Assembly (NCBI GenBank): GCA_964350865.1
Contig: CAYGLJ010000042.1
Coordinates: 1 to 8,631, forward strand
Direction of reading: 5' to 3'
Length of the DNA: 8,631 bases
From: Pontimonas sp964350865
GTDB taxonomy: Bacteria > Actinomycetota > Actinomycetes > Actinomycetales > Microbacteriaceae
Shown here: in pieces, positions 1 to 6,726 of the stretch
Layout: every line of letters starts with the position of its first letter
How positions within the stretch are numbered: position 1 is the first letter of the stretch
The notes under the pieces: generated by a model
Databases searched by the model: none
The model's input: only the letters and a program-made list of their open reading frames with translations
Told to the model about the DNA's origin: nothing
Position numbers and translations under genes: made by a program

Positions 1-320
1 CTCCCGTCGTAGGAATCAGCCCGGTAGGTCGTGATTTCGACCGTGTGCTCACCCAATTGGGCCGCAATGGTCCCAAACGCTCTGCCCACGTCCCAGATGG
101 CATCGGCCAGTGGCTTGACGAGTTTCTCAACCTGATCAGGTGTTGCCGACGTTGTGAAATCCAGATCGTGGACCTTGCGTCCCAGGAAAGCATCACGAAC
201 CGGACCGCCCACAAGAGCGAGCTCAAAACCGCCAGCCGCGAACGCCTCTGCTAGGCCCTTAATGGGCTCCTGGGAGGTGACGAGACGCAGTGTTTCCACC
301 GCTTTCGCAACGCTCGACAT
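1..320 (-). CDS. cca: CCA-adding tRNA nucleotidyltransferase, N-terminal part (runs off left edge)
   Basis: Reading the reverse strand from an ATG at 320-318 gives 106 codons with no stop before the window ends, so only the N-terminal catalytic head is present. The enzyme adds or repairs the 3'-terminal CCA of tRNAs from CTP and ATP. The translation shows the class II nucleotidyltransferase signature: the GGPVRD motif at residues 38-43, the catalytic DLD pair (D52, D54) in HDLDFTT, and a third acidic residue, E95, in VEITTYRAD. This is the pattern of bacterial CCA-adding or poly(A) polymerase head domains. A cca-type gene divergent from a DUF6049-murJ block is the usual actinobacterial order (pcnA in mycobacteria). 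No Shine-Dalgarno sequence precedes the ATG, and a perfect palindrome begins 3 bp upstream, which suggests a very short or absent leader. The annotated start agrees with the family N-terminus. True poly(A) polymerase activity is unlikely but cannot be excluded from this part alone. Confidence 0.93.
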   Translation of the reverse strand, partial: MSSVAKAVETLRLVTSQEPIKGLAEAFAAGGFELALVGGPVRDAFLGRKVHDLDFTTSATPDQVEKLVKPLADAIWDVGRAFGTIAAQLGEHTVEITTYRADSYDG

Positions 321-323
321 AGT

Positions 324-345
324 GTTCAGAGTCTAGACTCTGAAC
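324..345. promoter_or_regulatory. Perfect 22-bp palindrome in the cca / DUF6049 divergent intergenic region
   Basis: The half-site GTTCAGAGTCT is followed directly by its exact reverse complement, with no spacer and no mismatch. It occupies most of the 57-bp gap between two divergent start codons, ending 3 bp from the cca ATG and 32 bp from the DUF6049 gene GTG. Because the centre is TCTAGA, both strands carry the hexamer TAGACT (334-339 on plus, 335-330 on minus), which fits the loose actinobacterial -10 pattern TAnnnT. It may therefore be an operator, a symmetrical bidirectional promoter core, or both. I see no good -35 at the right distance on either strand: TCGACA at 314-319 resembles TTGACA but leaves only a 14-nt spacer. 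A factor-independent terminator is unlikely, since there is no loop and no T-tract. The palindrome is certain; its function is inference. Confidence 0.6.
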
Positions 346-377
346 CATGCCAGCTCGGGGGACAGTGACACGCAGGC

Positions 378-2351
378 GTGGATAACTCAAGCGCCAATGC
401 GGTTTTCACCAAGCCCCGACGGTCCCTTGTGGCCCTCGGGGTGCTTCTTGCGCTGAGCCTGTCGTCCTTTGGCCCTCCCAGCCCAGCTCAGGCGAGTGAT
501 GAGCGGTCCGAAGCGCGAGTCGATCTCATCGTCGATGCCGGCGGAATCATCGATCCTGCTCTCGGCGGGGCTTACAGCGTCCTCTTGCGAGCTGACGAAA
601 CCGGAACGCTCTCCTCCGGAGACGTTGTCGTGAGCCTCACCGAGGATCCGTTTACTAGTGAGGAACAGATCCGTCGCTTCATTTCAGGGGATAGCGAACC
701 CGTTGTCGCAGAGATTGCTCAAGCGTCGAGCCCCGAGGTCCCGCAACTCGAATCTCGGGAAATGATCTTTGGCTTTAACCCCGAGGTTCTCAGCGATCGG
801 GTTGCTCCGGAGAATGCTGACGATGAGCCACAACCTGGAATCTTTGGACTTGAGGTCTCGTATTCCAATCCCGGAAACATAGTCCCAGGGTTGCGCCAGC
901 TCGTTGGACGGCAAATCCTCATACTTGTTCCAGCCGGAACCGAACTAGAGCAAGCGTCGATTGCGCCCATCGTCACGCTCACTACCTCGGCCACCGGTGG
1001 TCAAGCGCTGAGCCCAAGCGAGCTGGAGGCGCAAACAATTGAGGGCGGGCCACTCAGTCAGGTCACCCGCGCGCTCGAGACCTACCCTGCGTCACTCGCT
1101 ATCGACAGCAGAATCACAAGCTCCATTACCGTTCTCGGAGATCAGGCGCCGCCCGAGTCACTCGCCTGGGCGAGCACGTTGGGCTCAATTGGACTCAGCC
1201 AATTCGCGCTCCCCTGGGCGGACGCAGACCCTCTCGCAACACTCGCCATTGACACTCTGGTGTTTGCCAAACTTGGTGAGTATCCCTGGGTCCACGGTGA
1301 CGCCATTAGCAACGACCAACTCGCCACACTTGCCACTCGCTCCGCGTCTGCCGTCTTTCTCTCGAGCAACAGCTTGCCTTCTGACCGATCGGTCGTCTCA
1401 ATTGGAGATGCTCGGATTATTCGGGTCGATGCCCAGCTCTCCAGCCTCGCTACTGATGCTCTGCAAGCGCCCACCGTCTTAGAAGCCGAAGCCGACCTCC
1501 AGCGGGCCCAGGGCATCATCGGCTACCGAGCTCTCACGGGCAATGACGAGGTGCTCGTGTTTAGCACCGGACGATTGCCCGCGACTGCCATCGCCCCGAG
1601 GCTCGAGTCCGTCCTCGAGGGCTTTACCTCAATGCGGCTGGCAACGACAGTGGCGGTCCCTTTGGGGGCGCCTGCAACGGAGACTCTGCCTGGTATCACC
1701 ACCATCCCCCAGAGTCGCGAATGGCAAAACTTTGTGGGGGCCCTCAAAGCTCTATGGGAGAGCGATGTCGCCTTCGCGACAATCGCTTCTGACCCTGGCG
1801 GGGCAGTCTTTGGTCGCTGGAACAGGTACCAGGCGCTGCTCTCCTCGACCTGGAGTGACAACCCCAATGGGTTGGCGAGCGAATGGGAACGAGCGCAACA
1901 AGAATCCCGGGATTTCCAGAACTCCGTGCGAGTTGAGCAGGGCAGCTCCATCACTGTGCTGAGCGATCAAACACAGTTGCCGGTCACCATCAACAATGAT
2001 TTAGCGTCGTCTGTCGTCGTGTCGTTGCGGGTGCGACCGACCACGGGAATTCTTGCTGTGGAGCAACCTCTCACCCAGGTAGAGATTGCCCCGGAATCAT
2101 CGATACGTGTATTCGTCCCAGTTCAATCGCTGGCAAATGGCTCCGTTCCGGTCGAGTTCAGCCTGCTCTCAGCAGGGGGACAGGTAGTCGGTGAGGTTGT
2201 CACTATCCCGGTCACTATTCGTGCGGGATGGGAGGGTGTGATCAGTTTTGCTCTCGCGGGTCTTGTCGGTGGAGTTTTCACGTTCGGCCTGATTCGGGCG
2301 ATTCAACGCCGACGGTCCGTGGTGGGAGGTGGAGATGACGACAGCGCCTGA
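378..2351 (+). CDS. DUF6049 family secreted, single-pass membrane protein (murJ-linked)
   Basis: The 657-residue product has no known enzymatic role that I can assign. It begins with a clear signal peptide: basic KPRR at 12-15, a hydrophobic run at about 17-31, and an AQA cleavage site ending near residue 39. A long extracytoplasmic region follows. Residues about 235-320 contain the stretch LAIDSRI...FALPWADAD, which resembles the deacetylase-like core I associate with DUF6049 proteins. Residues about 530-615 are rich in beta-type sequence and look like an Ig-like domain. One transmembrane helix at about 620-639 is followed by RRR and a short acidic cytoplasmic tail, giving a type I topology. 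Its position next to murJ matches Rv3909 of M. tuberculosis. The GTG start is chosen because an in-frame stop lies just upstream and the signal peptide follows at once; the ribosome binding site is weak. Its end overlaps murJ by 17 bp, so translation is probably coupled. A role in cell-wall assembly alongside MurJ is inferred only from neighbourhood. Confidence 0.85.
   Translation: MDNSSANAVFTKPRRSLVALGVLLALSLSSFGPPSPAQASDERSEARVDLIVDAGGIIDPALGGAYSVLLRADETGTLSSGDVVVSLTEDPFTSEEQIRRFISGDSEPVVAEIAQASSPEVPQLESREMIFGFNPEVLSDRVAPENADDEPQPGIFGLEVSYSNPGNIVPGLRQLVGRQILILVPAGTELEQASIAPIVTLTTSATGGQALSPSELEAQTIEGGPLSQVTRALETYPASLAIDSRITSSITVLGDQAPPESLAWASTLGSIGLSQFALPWADADPLATLAIDTLVFAKLGEYPWVHGDAISNDQLATLATRSASAVFLSSNSLPSDRSVVSIGDARIIRVDAQLSSLATDALQAPTVLEAEADLQRAQGIIGYRALTGNDEVLVFSTGRLPATAIAPRLESVLEGFTSMRLATTVAVPLGAPATETLPGITTIPQSREWQNFVGALKALWESDVAFATIASDPGGAVFGRWNRYQALLSSTWSDNPNGLASEWERAQQESRDFQNSVRVEQGSSITVLSDQTQLPVTINNDLASSVVVSLRVRPTTGILAVEQPLTQVEIAPESSIRVFVPVQSLANGSVPVEFSLLSAGGQVVGEVVTIPVTIRAGWEGVISFALAGLVGGVFTFGLIRAIQRRRSVVGGGDDDSA
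2324..2329 (+). promoter_or_regulatory. Ribosome binding site that fixes the murJ start
   Basis: GGGAGG lies inside the last codons of the DUF6049 gene, with 5 nt before the ATG at 2335. An in-frame GTG at 2329 overlaps this site itself and is therefore a poor start. This places the murJ start at 2335 and makes the two genes overlap by 17 bp. Confidence 0.7.
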
Positions 2352-4005
2352 GGACAACCGCGGGTTGGGTCGCGCCAGCATGCTGCTCGCGTCAGGCACC
2401 GTGGTCTCCCGCATTCTGGGATTCATCAGCGCGATTATCCTCGCGCGGACCCTGGGAACAGTCGGCGCTGGTGCGGACACCTTTGCCCTAGCGAATCAAC
2501 TCCCGAACAACATCTACGCGATTGTGGCGGGCGGTGTCCTGAGCGCCGTTCTTGTCCCCCACATCGTGAAAGCTGGGCTTGACACAGACGGGGGACAAAG
2601 CTTCATCAACAAGATTGTCACTCTTGGCTTCGTGATTTTCCTCGCTGTCGCAGTGCTGGCAACCCTGTTGGCGCCCGCGCTCGTTGCTCTCTATGCCCAA
2701 AGCGGTGGGGATGGAGGCAGAGGTTTCAGTCCCGAGGAAATTGCGCTGGCTGTGGCTTTTGCCTACTGGTGCTTGCCCCAAATCCTGTTCTATGCGCTGT
2801 ATAGCTTGCTGAGCGAGGTTCTGAACGCTCGAAAAGTCTTTGGGCCCTTCACCTGGGCGCCCGCGCTCAACAACATTGTGGCGATGACCGGCCTCGTGGC
2901 GTTTGGCTTCATCTTTCCGGGCGCTGACACAGCCGACGCGATGGTGTGGACCTCGTCGATGGTTGCGGTCCTCGCTGGCTCCGCCACAGCAGGGGTCGCC
3001 GCTCAGGCCTTCATTCTTTTTCTGTTTTGGCGCAGGGCTGGTCTGAGCTTCCGAGCAGATTTCCGCTGGCGGGGAGTGGGGCTCGGGAACACCGGCCGGG
3101 CAGTGTCCTGGATGTTCGGCATGATCCTGGTCGCCCAGATTGCCGGGGTGGTGCAAGCGAATGTGGCGTCGTTGGCTGCCGGAGGGGACGCTCCCAGCCT
3201 CGCAATTTTGCGCTTCTCGTGGCTGATTTTCATGCTCCCGCACTCGGTTGTTGCGGTATCACTCGCGACCGCCTACTTCACACGAATGTCGACCCACGCG
3301 CGTGATGGGAACCGCGCCGCTGTCCGCGAAGACTTCCTGGAGTCTGTGTCGCGCATCGGATTCTTCATGGTTCTTGCCAGCGCTGGCCTCATCGTGGTCT
3401 CGTTACCTTTCGCCCGGCAGTTTGGTGGTGAACCTGAGTCCATTCGGGCGATGGCGATCGTCATCGCGGCGTACGCTCTGGGTCTGCTGGCGTTTAGCGT
3501 TCTTTTCGTCGTCCAAAGGGTTTTCTACGCACTAGAGGACACGAGAACCCCGTTCTTCCTCCAGGTTTTGCAGGCGACGCTGTTTATTTCTCTTGCGCTG
3601 GGGGTCTCAACACTGCCGGTTACCCAGATTGCAGTGGGGCTGGCGCTCTCTGCCAGCATCGCGGGAACCGCTCAAACCCTTGTCGCGATTGTCGTGCTGC
3701 GCCGAAAACTTGGCGGCTTGAGCCTTCTGCCACTGGTCTCCTCGCTCTCGCAATTCCTTCTGGCGGCTCTGCCGGCAAGTGCGGCAGGTGTGGCGCTCCT
3801 TGTGGCGTTTGGTGGAGGAAATGGAGCCGGTTATCTCACAGAATCAGCCCTATGGTCCGCTCTCGTGATGGTGGTCATTACCCTCACCATGGTGGTGGTT
3901 TATGGGGGGATTCTGCTGGTGTTGCGGAACAGGGACGCCCATGCTGTAGCGGGGCCGCTCCTTCGACACCTGCCGTTCACCCGGTCGGGGAATAGTTCCT
4001 CCTAG
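2335..4005 (+). CDS. murJ: Lipid II flippase MurJ (MviN family)
   Basis: The 556-residue, highly hydrophobic protein is a MOP-superfamily transporter that moves lipid-linked peptidoglycan precursor across the cytoplasmic membrane. The N-terminal signature is SRILGFISAIILARTLG from residue 25, with arginine R26 in the place of the conserved Arg of helix 1. It is followed by the family stretch QLPNNIYAIVAGGVLSAVLVP, and hydrophobic segments consistent with about 14 helices continue to the C-terminus. The protein ends shortly after its last helix, so it lacks the cytoplasmic pseudokinase and extracellular extension of mycobacterial MviN. Its start is set by the GGGAGG site, and translation is probably coupled to the upstream DUF6049 gene. 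The last codons contain the -35 part of a SigR-like promoter serving trxB. Essential cell-wall function is expected from the family. Confidence 0.95.
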   Translation: MTTAPEDNRGLGRASMLLASGTVVSRILGFISAIILARTLGTVGAGADTFALANQLPNNIYAIVAGGVLSAVLVPHIVKAGLDTDGGQSFINKIVTLGFVIFLAVAVLATLLAPALVALYAQSGGDGGRGFSPEEIALAVAFAYWCLPQILFYALYSLLSEVLNARKVFGPFTWAPALNNIVAMTGLVAFGFIFPGADTADAMVWTSSMVAVLAGSATAGVAAQAFILFLFWRRAGLSFRADFRWRGVGLGNTGRAVSWMFGMILVAQIAGVVQANVASLAAGGDAPSLAILRFSWLIFMLPHSVVAVSLATAYFTRMSTHARDGNRAAVREDFLESVSRIGFFMVLASAGLIVVSLPFARQFGGEPESIRAMAIVIAAYALGLLAFSVLFVVQRVFYALEDTRTPFFLQVLQATLFISLALGVSTLPVTQIAVGLALSASIAGTAQTLVAIVVLRRKLGGLSLLPLVSSLSQFLLAALPASAAGVALLVAFGGGNGAGYLTESALWSALVMVVITLTMVVVYGGILLVLRNRDAHAVAGPLLRHLPFTRSGNSSS

Positions 4006-4014
4006 ACTTGCGTT
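3988..4014 (+). promoter_or_regulatory. Putative SigR/SigH-type promoter of trxB-trxA
   Basis: GGGAAT at 3988-3993 is followed, after 18 nt counted from GGAAT, by GTT at 4012-4014. This equals the consensus GGAAT-N18-GTT described for Streptomyces SigR and is close to the mycobacterial SigH consensus. Both sigma factors answer thiol-oxidative stress and are known to drive thioredoxin genes. Transcription would begin near 4020-4024, leaving a 5' leader of roughly 20-25 nt with AGGAG at 4036-4040. The -35 element lies in the last codons of murJ. I scanned other GGAAT sites by eye (near 541, 2045, 4145, 5337, 5437, 5561, 5815) and none has GTT at this spacing. A housekeeping -10-like TAGACT at 4003-4008 overlaps it but has no matching -35. 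Confidence 0.65.
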
Positions 4015-4044
4015 GCTAGCGGTGCGAGGAAAAATAGGAGAACC

Positions 4045-4998
4045 ATGAGAGACGTCGTCATTATCGGGTCAGGGCCTGCCGGCTACACCGCAGCCATCTA
4101 CGCAGCGCGCGCCAATCTCAACCCTTTGGTTGTGGCCTCCTCTGTGGAATTTGGCGGGGATTTGATGAACACCACCGATGTGGATAATTTCCCCGGTTTC
4201 CCCGAAGGCATCATGGGTCCTGAACTGATGACCCACATGCAGAAGCAGGCTGAACGTTTTGGTGCCGAAATTATGTACGACGACGTCACCTCTGTGGAGC
4301 TCGCCGGTTCTGTCAAGAAGATCTCTCTCGGTAATGGCGACACGGTGGAGGCCGCCGCTGTGATTGTTGCCACCGGCTCCGCTTATCGAAAGCTTGGCAT
4401 TCCCGATGAGGATCGCCTGAGTGGATATGGCGTCTCCTGGTGCGCAACCTGCGATGGTGCTTTCTATCGCGAAAAGGTGGTCGCTGTGGTGGGAGGCGGC
4501 GACTCAGCCATGGAGGAAGCGACCTTCCTCACCCGTTTTGCCGACAAGGTGTACATCATCCACCGTTCCGAAACTCTGCGTGCCTCTGCAGTCATGCAGG
4601 AGCGCGCTCAGAACGACCCCAAGATCGAGTTCATCCTCAACGCGACCGTGGAGCACATCTACGGGGATGACTTGGTCTCCGGTATCGGCATCGTGGACAC
4701 GATCACCGGTGAGGAGAAGACCCTGGATGTTTCCGGGCTCTTTATTGCCATTGGGTCCGACCCGCGAACCCACGTTGTTCACGGACAACTGGATTTGACC
4801 CCAGAAGGAACAATTGCCGTGGATGGTCGCACCTCACGGACCAACCTCGAGGGTGTTTTTGCGGCAGGAGACGTCATAGACCCGACCTACCGTCAGGCCG
4901 TGACGGCTGCCGGTTCAGGGTGTGTCGCCGCTCTGGACGCACAGCACTACCTCGAGTCACTGCCTCAGAAACAGGAAGCCGCAAGCCACAGCGCCTAG
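4045..4998 (+). CDS. trxB: Thioredoxin reductase (NADPH, FAD-dependent)
   Basis: The 317-residue flavoprotein passes electrons from NADPH through FAD and a redox-active disulfide to thioredoxin in the cytoplasm. It has the complete low-molecular-weight TrxR layout: the FAD-binding GSGPAGYTAA motif from residue 8, the active-site CATC pair (C133, C136) followed by DGAFY, the NADPH-binding GGGDSA motif at residues 150-155, and the C-terminal FAD motif AAGDV at 273-277. Its length is normal for the family. An AGGAG site lies 4 nt before the ATG, and 39 bp separate it from murJ, a gap that also carries a SigR-like promoter element. trxA follows after 27 bp, so both are probably transcribed together, and both redox partners are present and intact. 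No unusual residue was seen. Confidence 0.98.
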   Translation: MRDVVIIGSGPAGYTAAIYAARANLNPLVVASSVEFGGDLMNTTDVDNFPGFPEGIMGPELMTHMQKQAERFGAEIMYDDVTSVELAGSVKKISLGNGDTVEAAAVIVATGSAYRKLGIPDEDRLSGYGVSWCATCDGAFYREKVVAVVGGGDSAMEEATFLTRFADKVYIIHRSETLRASAVMQERAQNDPKIEFILNATVEHIYGDDLVSGIGIVDTITGEEKTLDVSGLFIAIGSDPRTHVVHGQLDLTPEGTIAVDGRTSRTNLEGVFAAGDVIDPTYRQAVTAAGSGCVAALDAQHYLESLPQKQEAASHSA

Positions 4999-5025
4999 GG
5001 CGCCAGATCACCCAAGGAGAAAAAC

Positions 5026-5352
5026 ATGAGTAGCGCACGAGATGTAACCGACCAAAATTTTGCCACTGAAGTACTCGCCAGTGACAAGCCGATCATGGTG
5101 GATTTCTGGGCCGAGTGGTGTGGTCCCTGTCGTGCGGTGTCGCCAATTTTGGATCAGATTGCCACCGAGCACTCCGACAAAATTGATGTCGTCAAACTCA
5201 ACGTGGATGACAACCCTGAGACGGCTATGAAGTACCAGATCACCTCCATCCCCACGATGAAGGTCTTCCGCGCCGGGGAGGTCGTCAAGACCGTTATTGG
5301 AGCGAAACCAAAACCAGCCCTCGAGGCTGATCTGCAGGAATTCCTGGCCTAA
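5026..5352 (+). CDS. trxA: Thioredoxin
   Basis: The 108-residue thioredoxin is a general disulfide reductase of the cytoplasm, supplying electrons to enzymes such as ribonucleotide reductase, peroxiredoxins and methionine sulfoxide reductases. The active site is WCGPC with C32 and C35. The buried D26 and the cis-proline P76 in SIPT fall at the same numbers as in E. coli thioredoxin 1, so the fold is complete with no extension. AAGGAG at 5014-5019 gives a strong ribosome binding site 6 nt from the ATG. It lies 27 bp after trxB, its direct reductase, and is presumably co-transcribed from the SigR-like promoter upstream of trxB. Mycobacteria call the equivalent gene trxC. Confidence 0.98.
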   Translation: MSSARDVTDQNFATEVLASDKPIMVDFWAEWCGPCRAVSPILDQIATEHSDKIDVVKLNVDDNPETAMKYQITSIPTMKVFRAGEVVKTVIGAKPKPALEADLQEFLA

Positions 5353-5354
5353 CA

Positions 5355-5383
5355 GGGACTTCTCCGCAAAATCCCCGTATTCT
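5355..5383 (+). promoter_or_regulatory. Weak candidate housekeeping promoter upstream of the aminotransferase gene
   Basis: GGGACT and TATTCT are separated by exactly 17 nt inside the 67-bp gap after trxA. The -10 matches TATAAT at four of six positions; the -35 matches TTGACA at only three. Transcription from here would start near 5390, about 30 nt before the start codon. Read-through from trxA is an equally good explanation, as no terminator separates the genes. Confidence 0.25.
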
Positions 5384-5408
5384 GGGTGCTCCACTGTCCC
5401 CAGCGTCC

Positions 5409-5414
5409 AAGGTG
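5409..5414 (+). promoter_or_regulatory. Ribosome binding site supporting the downstream aminotransferase start
   Basis: AAGGTG stands 5 nt before the ATG at 5420 and 8 nt before a second ATG at 5423. It supports starting the aminotransferase here and not at the far upstream in-frame ATG at 5297, which lies inside trxA and would add 41 unrelated residues. Confidence 0.5.
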
Positions 5415-5419
5415 TACTG

Positions 5420-6724
5420 ATGATGTCCTCCGGTTCGGGAATTTCCCTTGACCCGTGGTTTGACAACTATGCAGACCGTGCGGCGGGTTTGAGTGCGAGT
5501 GAGGTCCGGGCGCTGTTCGCTGTGGCGTCTCGACCCGAGGTGGTGTCCTTAGCTGGGGGAATGCCTTTTGTGGCGGCGCTCCCGTTTGACAAAGTGCGAA
5601 GCTCCGTCGATTCCGTGTTGGCAAGCCAAGGCCCCACAGCTCTGCAGTATGGCTCAGGTCAAGGACTCCCGACGCTTCGCGAGAAAATTCGAGACATCAT
5701 GGCCGAGGAGGGTATCCGGGCAGGTGTGGACGACATTGTTGTCACGACCGGATCACAGCAGGGTCTTGACCTCGTTACCAAGCTTTTTGTGAACCCTGGT
5801 GACGCGATTCTGGCGGAATCTCCGAGCTATGTTGGCGCCATGGGAGTGTTCCGCTCCTACCAAGCGCGCGTCGAGCACATTGAGATGGACGAGCACGGAA
5901 TGATTCCTGCTGCCCTGACCGAGCGCATCCACGACCTTCGGGCAGCCCAGGTGCCCATCAAGTTCCTCTATCTGATTCCTAACTTTCAAAATCCGGCTGG
6001 CGTCACGCTGTCAGCCTCCCGCCGGGTAGAGATCCTTGATATCGCCAAAGACCATGGGATTCTCATTGTCGAGGACAACCCGTACGGCCTCTTGTGGTTC
6101 GATTCACCTCCCCCTCAGGCCTTGCGCAGCGTCGACGATGCCGGCGTCATCTACCTGGGATCTTTTTCCAAGACGTTCGCGCCCGGCCTCCGCGTGGGGT
6201 GGGTTGTCGCCCCCCACGGAATACGAGAAAAACTCGTGTTAGCCTCAGAGGCCGCAATCCTGTCGCCAAGTTCTTTCGCACAAATGGTGTTGGCAGAATA
6301 TTTCGAGTCTCACGACTGGAAGGGTCAAATCGACACCTTCCGTGGTGTGTATCGGGAGCGCCGAGACGCGATGGCTGACGCCTTGGCGACCTACCTACCC
6401 GACATCGCCCACACAAATCCTGCAGGTGGCTTTTACCTCTGGCTGACCCTTCCCGAAGGGCTCGACTCTAAAGATATGTTGCCGCGAGCCATTACTGAAC
6501 TGGTTGCCTACACTCCTGGCACAGCGTTCTTCGCCAATGGGGGAGGGCAGCGCCACCTCCGTCTCGCCTTCTGCTATCCCGAACCAGACTTCATCACCGA
6601 AGGCATTCGACGACTGGCGCGAGTGATCACGGAGGAACGAGAACTTGTCGAGACTTTCGGACCTGCCACGTCTGAGGTTCCCCTGGCGGCGAACCTCGAG
6701 TCGCCACCACCCGAGGTTGTCTAG
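5420..6724 (+). CDS. PLP-dependent fold-type I aminotransferase (LysN / MocR-like catalytic domain, no HTH)
   Basis: The 434-residue enzyme belongs to the class I/II aminotransferase group that includes 2-aminoadipate aminotransferase and the catalytic domain of MocR regulators; it carries no DNA-binding domain. Visible landmarks are SLAGGMP (43-49), YGSGQG (from Y77), the phosphate-cup TGSQQG (111-115), the stacking tyrosine Y137 in ESPSY, NFQNPAG with N191, EDNPYG with D219 and Y222 for the pyridine ring and its oxygen, and the Schiff-base lysine K251 in SFSKTFAPGLRVGW. R381 in HLRLAF is the likely carboxylate-binding arginine. All catalytic residues are therefore present, but the amino-donor and keto-acid substrates cannot be read from the sequence. 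A start at 5423 is nearly as good as 5420. The gene ends 2 bp before the D-Ala-D-Ala ligase gene, so translation is probably coupled. That pairing hints at amino-acid supply for a ligase or the cell wall, which is inference. Confidence 0.93.
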   Translation: MMSSGSGISLDPWFDNYADRAAGLSASEVRALFAVASRPEVVSLAGGMPFVAALPFDKVRSSVDSVLASQGPTALQYGSGQGLPTLREKIRDIMAEEGIRAGVDDIVVTTGSQQGLDLVTKLFVNPGDAILAESPSYVGAMGVFRSYQARVEHIEMDEHGMIPAALTERIHDLRAAQVPIKFLYLIPNFQNPAGVTLSASRRVEILDIAKDHGILIVEDNPYGLLWFDSPPPQALRSVDDAGVIYLGSFSKTFAPGLRVGWVVAPHGIREKLVLASEAAILSPSSFAQMVLAEYFESHDWKGQIDTFRGVYRERRDAMADALATYLPDIAHTNPAGGFYLWLTLPEGLDSKDMLPRAITELVAYTPGTAFFANGGGQRHLRLAFCYPEPDFITEGIRRLARVITEERELVETFGPATSEVPLAANLESPPPEVV

Positions 6725-6726
6725 CC

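Noticed and set aside
45..336. Plus-strand reading frames over the left end
   Set aside because: They are antisense shadows of the cca gene, whose reverse-strand frame carries the full nucleotidyltransferase motifs.
2329..2334. GTG at 2329 as the murJ start
   Set aside because: It overlaps the GGGAGG ribosome binding site that is well placed for the ATG at 2335.
2488..3243. Long reverse-strand open frame of 251 codons within murJ
   Set aside because: It is a shadow of a confidently identified membrane protein gene. Its translation is polar and low in recognisable motifs, and it has no ribosome binding site that I could support.
4991..5003. Hairpin GCGCC-TAG-GGCGC across the trxB stop codon
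   Set aside because: The stem is only 5 bp with a 3-nt loop and no T-tract, and trxA follows immediately. It is not a convincing terminator.
5382..5403. CTGGG/CCCAG inverted repeat after trxA as a terminator
   Set aside because: A 5-bp stem with a 12-nt loop and no T-run is too weak to call.
5297..5419. In-frame N-terminal extension of the aminotransferase from an ATG at 5297
   Set aside because: It lies within trxA for 56 bp, the added 41 residues look like out-of-frame thioredoxin sequence, and a better start with AAGGTG stands at 5420. The family N-terminus begins close to LDPWFDNYA.
5460..5465. TTGACA as a -35 element
   Set aside because: It is inside the aminotransferase reading frame, 40 bp after its start, and has no downstream gene it could serve.
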